Translations under genes and position numbers: made by a program
DNA from: Planctomycetota bacterium
GTDB lineage: Bacteria > Planctomycetota > UBA8742 > UBA2392
Assembly (NCBI GenBank): GCA_020849795.1
Contig: JADZFR010000001.1
Coordinates: forward strand, 34,479 to 98,478
Length of the DNA stretch: 64,000 nucleotides
Reading direction: 5' to 3'
Shown: one piece after another, positions 35,711 to 43,706 of the stretch
Layout: every line of letters starts with the position of its first letter
Numbering within the stretch: position 1 is the first letter of the stretch
The notes under the pieces: generated by a model
The model's database searches: none
What the model was told of the DNA's origin: nothing
The model's input: only the letters and a program-made list of their open reading frames with translations

Positions 35711-36478
35711 ATGCCAACGCTTGCTGCTTTCCTGAACCTTGTTGTCGCCATCGCGCTGTTCATCCTGGCGGCGTACGGCCTGCGCGCGCTTTGGGTGCGC
35801 GCGGTGCCGGCGAGAGTGCTTGCGTACCTGATCGCGCCGGGCGTGGCCGTGCATGAGCTTTCCCACGCGCTGGCCTGCCTGTTGATGGGCGCCAAGGTTC
35901 ACTCGATGGTGCTGTTTCGCGCCGACGGCAGCGGCGAGGTTCGCCACGGGCCGCCCAAGGTCAAGTACATCGGCGACATGGTGATCGCGCTTTCGCCGCT
36001 GGCCGGCGGCACGGCGTGCCTGCTGCTGCTGGGGTGGCTGTTGCGCGCGCCGATCAACTTCTACACCGTGCGCACGAACGCCGTGCAACCTGACCAGATG
36101 CGCTTTCTGCTCGATCTGCTGGGACTGGTGTGGGACGATCTGGGGCTCTTCGTGCAGGCCTCAAGCTGGACCGACTGGCGCACGTATGTCTTTCTCTACT
36201 TCGCCATGTGCTTCACGCTGACTATGGCGCCAAGCCGCCAGGACCTGAAAAACGGCGCAGCCGGCATCCTGATTCTATGCGGCATCGCACTGATCGGGCA
36301 CCTGATTGTGGACCGGCTGATCCAGGCCCGCGGCGACGGCCCGGTGTTTCGTTTTATCGCCAACCTGCTGATTTCGCTGCATTACCCGTTCGCGATTGTC
36401 GCGGTCACCGCGCTGCTGGGCGGATTGATCTATGCGGCAGGCGCGCCGTTTCGGGGCAGGCGTCGGCGGCGCTCCTAG
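35711..36478 (+). CDS. Multi-pass membrane protein with HExxH motif (M50-like metalloprotease candidate)
   Basis: A 255-residue polytopic protein with about five to six hydrophobic segments. Near the N-terminal helix lies GVAVHELSHALACLLMGAK, in which His48-Glu49-x-x-His52 matches the zinc-binding helix of M50-type and related membrane zincins; the following GDMVIALSPLAGGTACLLLL resembles the second conserved region of these proteins, but a clear NPDG motif is absent. So a membrane protease or a zinc-binding relative is likely, not proven. The ATG at 35711 avoids a hydrophilic stretch upstream. The extreme C-terminus (PFRGRRRRRS) is encoded by the first copy of a 32-bp direct repeat. Confidence 0.75.
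   Translation: MPTLAAFLNLVVAIALFILAAYGLRALWVRAVPARVLAYLIAPGVAVHELSHALACLLMGAKVHSMVLFRADGSGEVRHGPPKVKYIGDMVIALSPLAGGTACLLLLGWLLRAPINFYTVRTNAVQPDQMRFLLDLLGLVWDDLGLFVQASSWTDWRTYVFLYFAMCFTLTMAPSRQDLKNGAAGILILCGIALIGHLIVDRLIQARGDGPVFRFIANLLISLHYPFAIVAVTALLGGLIYAAGAPFRGRRRRRS
36442..36473 (+). repeat. 32-bp direct repeat, left copy (inside the end of the HExxH gene)
   Basis: This stretch (begins CGCGCCGTTTCGGGG, ends CGGCGGCGCT) recurs exactly at 39327-39358, in the same orientation. The two copies bracket about 2.85 kb that carries the two minus-strand secreted-protein genes. The left copy encodes the last residues of the HExxH protein, so it is the functional one. Confidence 0.85.
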
Positions 36479-36560
36479 CGCTCCCGGCCGAAGACTTCGA
36501 GTTTTACAGAAAGGACTGTTGGAAGCAGGTGCGGCCCTCACGGGAAAATGCCGACGTGTG

Positions 36561-37631
36561 CTAGCTGTCGTTTCCATCAACTTCCAGGCTCACATAAGCG
36601 AACGCCGGCAACAGGTTGGGCCCCCAACCGATGATCCCGACGTGATACTTGCCGTGCTTGCCATTTGTAATCTGCTCAATTCTGCCGGGATTGTCCGTAT
36701 TGTCGAAACGCAGGCTGCCCGCGACATAGGTTCTTGGATTGTCGGGATCGGGCTCTGTTTGGGAAGCGCTGTCAGGGTCATCGATCGCACGAACGTTGGC
36801 GGTCTCAACCGTTGAGAAGGCGCGGGTCTTGACATTGTCCGGACTGCCTTCCCACTCAGCTTTGTAGCTTGTGCTTACATGACCGAAGTCCGGTCGGAAG
36901 TCACGCACCCTGACTTTTGCTGGATCAACTTCAAACGTCAACCGGGGTCGTTTCGGGGTGCCGTTGGCGGCGCGGCGCTGCTCTTCAAGTTTTTTGTCCA
37001 TCTCTTGCGCCAAGGCTACAAGGCGAAGTGCCGGCTGGCTTGCTCCCGCAATGTCGATCATCACGTTATGGTGAAAGAAAAAGAAGGACGATGAATTTGT
37101 GCCATCCCAACCGTTCCGACTGGCAGGGGCGTCTCGCAGTATGCTGACATCCCCCAACACCACGCCATGATCGGCACCAGGGACCACATCGGGTAACGAT
37201 TGAGAGCCAAGCCATGGCTCCAACACATGATTGTGCGCTTCTGCGACGTTGGACGCGACAATGATGGAAATCTCCAGGCGCCCCTCAGCATCCGAGGCCA
37301 ACTGTATCGTTCGCGTTACCTTGGCTCTGTATGGAGCATCTTGACCATGCCATAGCGCACGAATGGGGTTGCCTGGAACCGTGGTCATTTCCACAGAGTG
37401 ACTGTCGGATACAACACGGAATGCTGCCAACGACGGATAGTCACCCGGCTTGAACTCAAAGCCACAGACTTCTGTTTTGTCCTTCGGCCATCTCGCGTAT
37501 GCAAACTTCAAGTGAACCTGGTCCAGCCATGTGCCGGGTGATTCCTCGGCAGCCAAACAAGGCGAACTGGACGACGTCGCGAGCATCCCGGTCAGTACCA
37601 GCCATATCAGCGACAGCAGCAGGACTCGCAT
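36561..37631 (-). CDS. Secreted protein of unknown family
   Basis: A 356-residue protein with a signal peptide (LLSLIWLVLTGMLATSSSSPCLA). The mature part appears beta-rich and carries no motif I recognise; notable stretches are FAYARWPKDKTEVCGFEFKP, VVPGADHGVVLGDVSILRD and the C-terminal VGIIGWGPNLLPAFAYVSLEVD. The base composition is visibly less GC-rich than the flanking genes. It starts 9 bp after the stop of the broken gene upstream on the same strand, so the pair was probably one operon. Both sit between the 32-bp direct repeats. Confidence 0.65.
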   Translation of the reverse strand: MRVLLLSLIWLVLTGMLATSSSSPCLAAEESPGTWLDQVHLKFAYARWPKDKTEVCGFEFKPGDYPSLAAFRVVSDSHSVEMTTVPGNPIRALWHGQDAPYRAKVTRTIQLASDAEGRLEISIIVASNVAEAHNHVLEPWLGSQSLPDVVPGADHGVVLGDVSILRDAPASRNGWDGTNSSSFFFFHHNVMIDIAGASQPALRLVALAQEMDKKLEEQRRAANGTPKRPRLTFEVDPAKVRVRDFRPDFGHVSTSYKAEWEGSPDNVKTRAFSTVETANVRAIDDPDSASQTEPDPDNPRTYVAGSLRFDNTDNPGRIEQITNGKHGKYHVGIIGWGPNLLPAFAYVSLEVDGNDS

Positions 37632-37640
37632 GGCAAACTC

Positions 37641-39203
37641 CTAGCGGCGTGGAAGTAAATGTACAATGGCCCTGAGCGGCGTGCTGCCACGCGACGTGCC
37701 GTCCGTGACTGGCGCGGTGCCCGGGCCCCATGGTATTACGCGCTCAGGCGCTGTCGAAGTGTCCTGGGACCGGTGCAGATAGCCGGAGATGTCCAGCCCG
37801 TCTGAAGCGACGATCGGACCTGCGCAAGCATCACCAACTACACGTTGAGCGCCGACAAACACGAACGAGTGATTTCCGAAATAAGAGCGGGCATACGCAT
37901 GGTATCCGTTTCCGAAGTCGGTCAACACATAAGTCCAGTCGTCTCCTGAGACCGGGTGCCCCCAATTCTGTGGCTTCAGGAAGAAGGGGTTGTTGCAGTC
38001 GTTGAACGCACCGACAAAATCGAGATGATTCACGTAGCCATAACGCCACAACAGGTGTGCAAACGCCCCGTCCTGTGCCGCAACATTAACCAGACACATT
38101 ACGGCTGTTGATTGGTCGTGGCAGTTGACCCATGTGAAGTTACCCGCGCCAAAGCCCAGCATGTAGCGAGTAAGGTTGAAGTGGACACGGTACGCATTCG
38201 TCGCGGCCGAGTGGACGCCGTGAAATGTGCGGCCCAAATAATGGTCGTACTGATAGTGAGTGCCTGAATGAAGATGGCGAATGACTCTGTCGGCAACCTC
38301 TTCGGCTGTGGTTGAACCAAGCGCGCCGCATGAGTATCCGGTGAATGCCAATGCGTTCACCCAAGGCCGGTCGCGCGGCGCATCAACCCCAAACCATGGA
38401 TATGACGGCAGGCCGATTGTCGTGTATGCGTGCAGTTCAGCCGTCTTGTCGAACTTGGATTCGATGGGAGAGCCTTGCGCGTCCTGGGCGTCAATCAGGT
38501 TGCCAGCCGCGTCCCACACGCCCTCAAGATGGAAAGTGAACGTCCACTTGTACGCGTTGAACCCGCGCGGGAGCGCGCCATCAACCTCGAACGTCACGTA
38601 ATTTGAGGCCCCCGGCTGGTCGCTATCGCGGGATTCGCCATTCACAAAAAAGATGCGCTTTCGTTTAAGAGTCAGGAACGCAACACCGACGTTCGGATCG
38701 GTTGGTTCAGCGGTAGCCCAGATCACACTGCGACCGATGAAGGGGTCATCAATGAACTGGCCCGGGTTGGCGGGGTCGGGTTGCTTTGAACGAATGACCA
38801 CCTGCACCCGCGGCGTGATTCCGTGTACATATCCTGCGGGATCATTCCACTCGTTGTCCGGGACGTACTCGCCAGCGTTTTGGTAGTCTTTGTGAAAGAG
38901 ATCTTCTTCCTAGCACCACCGAATGTCCATGGCATCGTCCGACTGGCCGAATGAGTGGTCAAACCGGATGTGGGTGACTTCAAGTCCGCGGTCCATAACG
39001 ACGTTGCCGGCGGCCACGTCAAGCGACCAGTCCAGTGGTATCGGTGCCGGAGGAATCGCAAGGTCGTGCAGATTGGTCGGGATGGAGTCGCGAATGTCGG
39101 CTACCGTCAGCACTTTGGGGTTTGCCGCGCCGTGCAACAGGCTGGTGAAGCCAAGCATTGCCAATACGCCGAAAACTCGAGCAATGTTCCGCATGTTTGC
39201 CAC
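37641..39203 (-). pseudogene. Secreted transglutaminase-like protein, interrupted by an in-frame amber codon
   Basis: One continuous frame of about 520 codons is broken only by a TAG at 38910-38912, after MDIRWC; the next codons (EEDLFHKDYQNAGEYVPDNEW) continue as protein-like sequence. The N-terminal piece holds a signal peptide (VFGVLAMLGFTSLLHGA). The C-terminal piece contains TWVNCHDQSTAVMCLV, GNHSFVFVGAQRVVGD: a Cys, a His and an Asp placed as in the transglutaminase / papain-like fold, so it may have been a cysteine peptidase or peptide-binding relative. Either it is a pseudogene, or the downstream part starts internally (ATG at 38807), or the codon is a sequencing error. GC content is lower than in neighbouring genes. 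Confidence 0.6.
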
Positions 39204-39244
39204 CCCTCGTGCCGAGTTGTCAGGGCATGGTACATGGTTTATCA

Positions 39245-39255
39245 GGGGGGGGGGG
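39245..39255 (+). repeat. Run of 11 G
   Basis: An uninterrupted poly-G tract in the 120-bp stretch upstream of the broken secreted gene. Such tracts are prone to slippage and could vary expression by altering promoter spacing; they are also prone to sequencing error. Confidence 0.8.
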
Positions 39256-39326
39256 CAAGCAAATCCTGGAAATGTTTGTAGTTTCCACGCAATGTTGCAA
39301 TCGGTGCGTTCAAACCGAGGCTTAAA

Positions 39327-39358
39327 CGCGCCGTTTCGGGGCAGGCGTCGGCGGCGCT
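39327..39358 (+). repeat. 32-bp direct repeat, right copy
   Basis: Exact copy of 36442-36473. Here it has no coding role for the HExxH protein; it abuts the stop codon of the WYL regulator on the minus strand (39357-39359). Its presence at this end marks the right boundary of the low-GC secreted gene pair. Confidence 0.85.
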
Positions 39359-40331
39359 AGGCGTGGGCATCTAGCGACTTGCGAATCGTTTGCGCCAGCT
39401 CGGCGCGCAGCCACCTGGGCTCAAGCAACTCGGCGTGTTCGCCAAACCCCATCACGTAGCCGATGGCCCAGAAGTGGTTGAACAGCGGGGTCTCCAGCAC
39501 GGCGCTGCCGTCTTTCTGCGGCTTGACCTTGGCGCCGGGCGAACCCTTCCATTCATCCGCAACTTCCTGCGCGGCTTGCTCGCTGAAGCGGATGACCAGT
39601 TTGTCCTTGGGCTTGCCCTCGAACAATGACTCCATGCGGCCGGTCTTGCGGCGCGGGGGCGGTTTGCGCGTGCTTTTGGCCCCGGTCGCACGAATCGAGC
39701 GAATGCGGTCAAGCCGGAAGTGGCGTGTCGCGTTTGCCAACTCGCAGAACGCGAACAGGTAAAAATGCGCGCCGATTTCCACAAGCTCGAAAGGATGTAC
39801 ACGGCGGCGGCCCAGGGCGGCACGGTGCGAAGAGTAGTACTCGATCTCAACGACTTGGCGCGCCTCGCAGGCCTGGGTCAACTCGCCAAGCATGCGCCGC
39901 ATGCGGTCGGTGCGCGGTGGCGTCACAAACCCCGGCGCCTTCTCGCGCAGCAGTTCGCGCGCGCGGCCGTGCAGCGCCTCGCCCAGCGCCTGTGCAAGCT
40001 CGCGCACCTGGCCGGCGCTTTCAACATCTGCACCGGGCGCGAAGTGTTCCAGCGCGTACTTCAGCGCGACGGCTTCCTGTGCCGCAAACGTCAGCGGCCG
40101 CGAAAAGTGTTCGCTAAGCAGCAGGTGCACTTCCTGCTGCTGGCCGATCAGCCTCACGTTGATGTAGCTGCCCGGGTCATAGGGCGGCAGCCCGACAAGC
40201 AGCACGCGGTCGAGGTCTTTCAAAAGTTGCCGTGTGCTGCGGTTGGTCGCAGCGGCGGCTTGGCGTAACGGAATGCCCGGATTGGCGGACAGAAACGTGA
40301 CCAGGTTGACCATGTCGGCAAGGCGGCTCAT
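39357..40331 (-). CDS. WYL-domain transcriptional regulator (PafC-like position)
   Basis: A 324-residue protein with an N-terminal winged helix (LVTFLSANPGIPLRQAAAATNRSTRQLLKDLDRVLLVGLPPY) followed by a WYL domain at about 150-225 (VVEIEYYSSHRAALGRRRVHPFELVEIGAHFYLFAFC) and a C-terminal WCX-type extension. WYL proteins sense nucleic acid or nucleotide ligands and control DNA-damage and defence genes; paired WYL regulators PafB/PafC activate the DNA-damage response in actinobacteria. Its ATG overlaps the stop of the upstream WYL gene (ATGA), so both are made together and may form a heterodimer. Confidence 0.9.
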   Translation of the reverse strand: MSRLADMVNLVTFLSANPGIPLRQAAAATNRSTRQLLKDLDRVLLVGLPPYDPGSYINVRLIGQQQEVHLLLSEHFSRPLTFAAQEAVALKYALEHFAPGADVESAGQVRELAQALGEALHGRARELLREKAPGFVTPPRTDRMRRMLGELTQACEARQVVEIEYYSSHRAALGRRRVHPFELVEIGAHFYLFAFCELANATRHFRLDRIRSIRATGAKSTRKPPPRRKTGRMESLFEGKPKDKLVIRFSEQAAQEVADEWKGSPGAKVKPQKDGSAVLETPLFNHFWAIGYVMGFGEHAELLEPRWLRAELAQTIRKSLDAHA

Positions 40332-41344
40332 GGGGCACCCCCTTGCAACACCTTCAGTGAGGCCTTCAGGCGCCTGACCAAGAGATCGCGCAGGTCTGCG
40401 GGCTGCTGTACCTGCCAGTGACCGGGAAACTCGCCCAGGTAGTTCATGAGTTCGCCGGGCCAGGCATTGGGCAGGTGCAGTACCACCGAGCCGTCCTTGC
40501 CTTCGGTGATTTGATAGCTGCCCTCGAATTCATTCAGCACGGCAAAGGCGACCTCGGCATCGAAGCGGATCTTCACGTCGCGAAATGCGCCCTCGCCGCT
40601 GCCGAACGCCTGCGACGAGAAACTGCGTTCCGGCTCAAATCCCGTCGGAATGTCATACTCGGGCGCCTTGTCCCTGGGTGTATGCAGACTCACGCGGCCC
40701 CGAATGCGCGACACGCGAAACGTCCGCTCGGCGCCGCGGTCAACGTCCAGCCCCAGCAAGTACCAGCCGCCACGCCTCGATACCAGCGCATAGGGCGCGA
40801 CTACTCGCCGGCCCGTAGCTTGGCGCGAGCGGTACTCAAATGAGATGCGCCGCCGGTGCAGCAGGGCGTTCACAATTGCTTCCAACGGCGCGCCCTCGCC
40901 CGGCTTGCGCAGCAATGACCGCTTGATCGTCGCCGGTGGCAGGTCCACAGGCATGGCACCGCGACCGGCACCCGCCTGCAGTTTCATCAGCGCCGTGGAC
41001 AGGTGGCGCCCCAACGAACCGGCTTCGTCCACGTAGGCCATGCCGATGCGAAACAGCAGAACGCGCTGCTCGCCGCTTAGTGCCAGGCTTGGCAGAAGCG
41101 CACTGGCGCGGTGAATGGCCCAGCGCGTGCGTTGGCGGTCTTCCACGATGCGCTCAACCACCAGTCCGATGCCGGCAATGTCATGTAAGTCGCGCTCAAG
41201 GCGGCGCTGTCGTGAGCGCTCGGCCGCAGCATCGTCATAGCCATTGATGCGTGTGACGTCGGCCCAAACGAGGCCCTCGCGCGCTTTCAGCAGCGCGCTG
41301 ATCAGGTTGAGCTGGCGCTCGGTCTTGTCGATGCCGCCCGGCAT
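40328..41344 (-). CDS. WYL-domain transcriptional regulator (PafB-like position)
   Basis: A 338-residue protein, first of the tandem pair. The N-terminus is a winged helix (TERQLNLISALLKAREGLVWADV, then RRLERDLHDIAGIGLVVERI), the middle a WYL domain (RRISFEYRSRQATGRRVVAPYALVSRRGGWYLLGLD) and the end a WCX extension (VAFAVLNEFEGSYQITEG, WPGELMNYLGEFPGHWQV). It is related to but clearly distinct from the downstream WYL gene. No helicase, nuclease or proteasome gene is close by, so the target regulon is unknown. Confidence 0.9.
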   Translation of the reverse strand: MPGGIDKTERQLNLISALLKAREGLVWADVTRINGYDDAAAERSRQRRLERDLHDIAGIGLVVERIVEDRQRTRWAIHRASALLPSLALSGEQRVLLFRIGMAYVDEAGSLGRHLSTALMKLQAGAGRGAMPVDLPPATIKRSLLRKPGEGAPLEAIVNALLHRRRISFEYRSRQATGRRVVAPYALVSRRGGWYLLGLDVDRGAERTFRVSRIRGRVSLHTPRDKAPEYDIPTGFEPERSFSSQAFGSGEGAFRDVKIRFDAEVAFAVLNEFEGSYQITEGKDGSVVLHLPNAWPGELMNYLGEFPGHWQVQQPADLRDLLVRRLKASLKVLQGGAP

Positions 41345-41395
41345 CTTTCCCCCGCGGCAGAGTCTACATTCCTCTGCGACAATACCTGAAGTCTG

Positions 41396-42193
41396 CTAGT
41401 GAGGTTGTGCCGGCAGGTCGGGCTGGGACGCGTGCCGAGCGGAGAGCCGGATCTCGGCTTCAATCTTCTCGGCATCACGCCTGGCGCGCCGGGCACTTCT
41501 GACCTTGACCACGATCAGGAAGATCACCACCGCCACGGCAGCCGCGCCGAACAGGCCCCCGCCCGCAATCTTTGAGGCGCTGTCAAGCCAGCCCTGGCCG
41601 TACACCGCTGCCAGGCCCCCCAGCACGAACCAGACCGGGATGCTGACGAAGCAACCCAGAAAGTCGTACAGCAGGAATTTGTGCAGCGGCATGCGCATCG
41701 TGCCGGCCGAAAAGAACGTCACGAAGCGCACGCCGGCAAGCTGCCGGCCCAGAAAAACGGTCCAGTTGCCGTAGTTGTCAAACCAGCCCTGCACGCGCCG
41801 CATGCGCTTTTCGTTCAGCACGCGGCGCATGAACTTGAAGCGGTCGCGAATGCCAAACCCCCAGCGCCGCCCCATTATCCAAGCGAACGAATCGCCAATC
41901 AGGTTCGAGATCGTGCACCCGAAGAATGCCAGCACGTAGTACCACCAGATAAACTGGTCGCCGCCCTGCTTGTATGCACTGAATCCCGCCAGTGTCAGCC
42001 AGATGTCCTCAGGCGTCGGCAGGCCGATTCCGGTCAGCACCAGCACGGCAAAAATCAGCGGCCAGATGACAGTTGCGTGTTCCTGGTTCCAGGCCGGATT
42101 GAACAGCGTCGCGAACAGGATTTCCAGCCACCCGGCTTCGCGGGCAATTTCGGTCAAGGCTTCGACAGGAACTACGGCGGTGAGCAGAAACAA
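41396..42193 (-). CDS. DedA family membrane protein
   Basis: A 265-residue polytopic inner-membrane protein of the DedA/VTT (SNARE-associated) family, which in bacteria includes undecaprenyl-phosphate and lipid flippases. Family features: GIGLPTPEDIWLTLAGFSAY near the N-terminus, the membrane-embedded acidic and basic residues of GDSFAWIMGRRWG, and the signature GRQLAGVRFVTFFSAGTMRM with the re-entrant arginines. A basic C-terminal cytoplasmic tail of about 45 residues (KVRSARRARRDAEKIEAEIR) is an addition. The next minus-strand gene upstream ends 14 bp before its start, so co-transcription is likely. Confidence 0.92.
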   Translation of the reverse strand: MFLLTAVVPVEALTEIAREAGWLEILFATLFNPAWNQEHATVIWPLIFAVLVLTGIGLPTPEDIWLTLAGFSAYKQGGDQFIWWYYVLAFFGCTISNLIGDSFAWIMGRRWGFGIRDRFKFMRRVLNEKRMRRVQGWFDNYGNWTVFLGRQLAGVRFVTFFSAGTMRMPLHKFLLYDFLGCFVSIPVWFVLGGLAAVYGQGWLDSASKIAGGGLFGAAAVAVVIFLIVVKVRSARRARRDAEKIEAEIRLSARHASQPDLPAQPH

Positions 42194-42207
42194 GGGCGGA
42201 GTTCCGG

Positions 42208-42636
42208 TTAGTCGTGTTCTTCAGGAGGCAGGTCTGCGCACAACACCCCGACAGCGGCAAGCCAGCTGCCGCCGCGGTAATCGCTGGCTGTCTGGGGCAG
42301 GTTCAAACGCACGCCCACGGTGGGCTCGGCGTCCAGCTTGATTACCTGGTGATCGATGCTGTCCCATGTGCGCCCGAGGGCGCGAACCCTGTCGCCGGAC
42401 TCGGACGCCTGCAACACCGTCAGCTCAGCCTTTCCCGGGTCGGCGTACTCTACCTTGCCCTCGGTTTCGATGGTCAGGGCAACGGGGTAACTGGAACCCA
42501 CAACCAGCAGGCCGTCGGCCAATGCCGGGTCGGCGTAACATTTTGCGTTGTAGCTGGTTCCGTCAAGCTCAAGGGTCAAGCGCCCGGCCTTGGCGCCGCG
42601 CGGCACGTACTTGAGAATCTTCACGATGTGGACCAT
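42208..42636 (-). CDS. Hypothetical cytoplasmic protein
   Basis: A 142-residue protein without signal or membrane segment, not assigned to any family. It looks beta-rich: AGRLTLELDGTSYNAKCYAD, LVVGSSYPVALTIETEGKVEYAD, DHQVIKLDAEPTVGVRLNLPQ, ending in an acidic LCADLPPEEHD. The ATG at 42636 (MVHIVKILKYVPRGAKAG) is preferred to an upstream alternative start because the sequence before it is Pro/Ser-rich and overlaps the promoter region of the divergent PDZ gene. Probably in one transcript with dedA. Confidence 0.7.
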   Translation of the reverse strand: MVHIVKILKYVPRGAKAGRLTLELDGTSYNAKCYADPALADGLLVVGSSYPVALTIETEGKVEYADPGKAELTVLQASESGDRVRALGRTWDSIDHQVIKLDAEPTVGVRLNLPQTASDYRGGSWLAAVGVLCADLPPEEHD

Positions 42637-42776
42637 CGGTGGCCAAGTCTGCCAATCAGGGGCGCCAAGTAAAGGATGAGAGCCCAAGGCAAGCCGCCGA
42701 TGGCCACGAAACTCTTTCCCAAACCAGCCGCCCCATGCGTACAATAGACAGCCCAAATTCGATTCGGAGCCTGACC

Positions 42777-43631
42777 ATGAAGCTTGTGATTCCGATGATC
42801 CTGTTGCTGCTGGCGTCGCCAGTGTTCGCCCAGTCGGACAAGGCATGGCTGGGGTTGAAGGCCGAAGTGGTGGAACAAGCCGACGCAACCAAACTGGGAA
42901 TCCCCGGCGGGTTGAAAGTCACACGCGTGGACAAAGGATCCCCGGCGGCAACGGCGGGCGTTGAGGTGGGGGACATCATCCTGTCTGCCGGCGAGAATAC
43001 GGTGACAACGATCGAAGAAATGCAGCAGGCTCTGGCAGGCAAGCGCGCCGGCGACTTTTTGAGCCTGGGCGTGCGCCGCAGCAACGGCCGCAACGAACCG
43101 CTGCTGGTGACGTTGGGCAGCGAAGCCGACAAAGACCAGCAGTTCAAAGACGATGCCAAGGTCAAAGAGCTGCGTGACCGCCTGCGCGACCTTGATGCCG
43201 AGCGGCGCCGTGTGCAGGAAGAACTCGACGAGCGCCTCAAGACGCTGCGCGGCGGCAAAGCCAACCCCGAAACTGAGCCAACACCCGAGCCACCCAAACC
43301 CGTACAGCCCAAGCCCGAGGTCCGTACGCCTGAACGCGTAGAGGTGAAGGTCACCCTCGGTGCCAGCTTCAAGAACCTCGATGCCGACGACGCCAAGAAA
43401 CTGAACGTCGAGGGCGGCGTGGTGGTCACCGGCACGTCCAGCGGCGGCCCGGCGCAGGAAGCGGGTTTGAAAGAGGGCGACATCGTGACGCATGTTGACG
43501 GCGAAAGCGTCACGGGCACCGGCGACCTGCGTACGATTCTGGCGCGCCACAAGCCGGGCGATGCCCTTGAACTTACGCTGAGTCGCGGCGGCAAGTCTGT
43601 CAAAGTTACGGTCATGCTGCGCGCCAAGTAG
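42777..43631 (+). CDS. Periplasmic protein with two PDZ domains
   Basis: A 284-residue protein with a signal peptide (KLVIPMILLLLASPVFAQ). PDZ 1 lies at about 25-108 (GGLKVTRVDKGSPAATAGVEVGDIILSAGE), then a charged helical, coiled-coil-like segment (KVKELRDRLRDLDAERRRVQEELDERLKTL), a Pro-rich spacer, and PDZ 2 at about 195-282 (GGVVVTGTSSGGPAQEAGLKEGDIVTHVDGE). There is no protease domain, so it is an adaptor or scaffold rather than a DegP/HtrA enzyme. PDZ domains bind C-terminal peptides. The next gene encodes a GspK-type pseudopilin; PDZ proteins (GspC) occur in type II secretion, so a link is possible but unproven. Confidence 0.88.
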   Translation: MKLVIPMILLLLASPVFAQSDKAWLGLKAEVVEQADATKLGIPGGLKVTRVDKGSPAATAGVEVGDIILSAGENTVTTIEEMQQALAGKRAGDFLSLGVRRSNGRNEPLLVTLGSEADKDQQFKDDAKVKELRDRLRDLDAERRRVQEELDERLKTLRGGKANPETEPTPEPPKPVQPKPEVRTPERVEVKVTLGASFKNLDADDAKKLNVEGGVVVTGTSSGGPAQEAGLKEGDIVTHVDGESVTGTGDLRTILARHKPGDALELTLSRGGKSVKVTVMLRAK

Positions 43632-43706
43632 TTTCGAGCGTCGGTGTGCTGATTTCGACGGCTCAAAATCCGCAATCCCGGACGGTTCTCACGCGTTAAA
43701 CACGGC

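Noticed and set aside
38910..38912. Pyrrolysine reading of the TAG in the transglutaminase-like gene
   Set aside because: Nothing in the sequence or in this family points to pyrrolysine, and no methylamine genes are present; a nonsense mutation or error is simpler.
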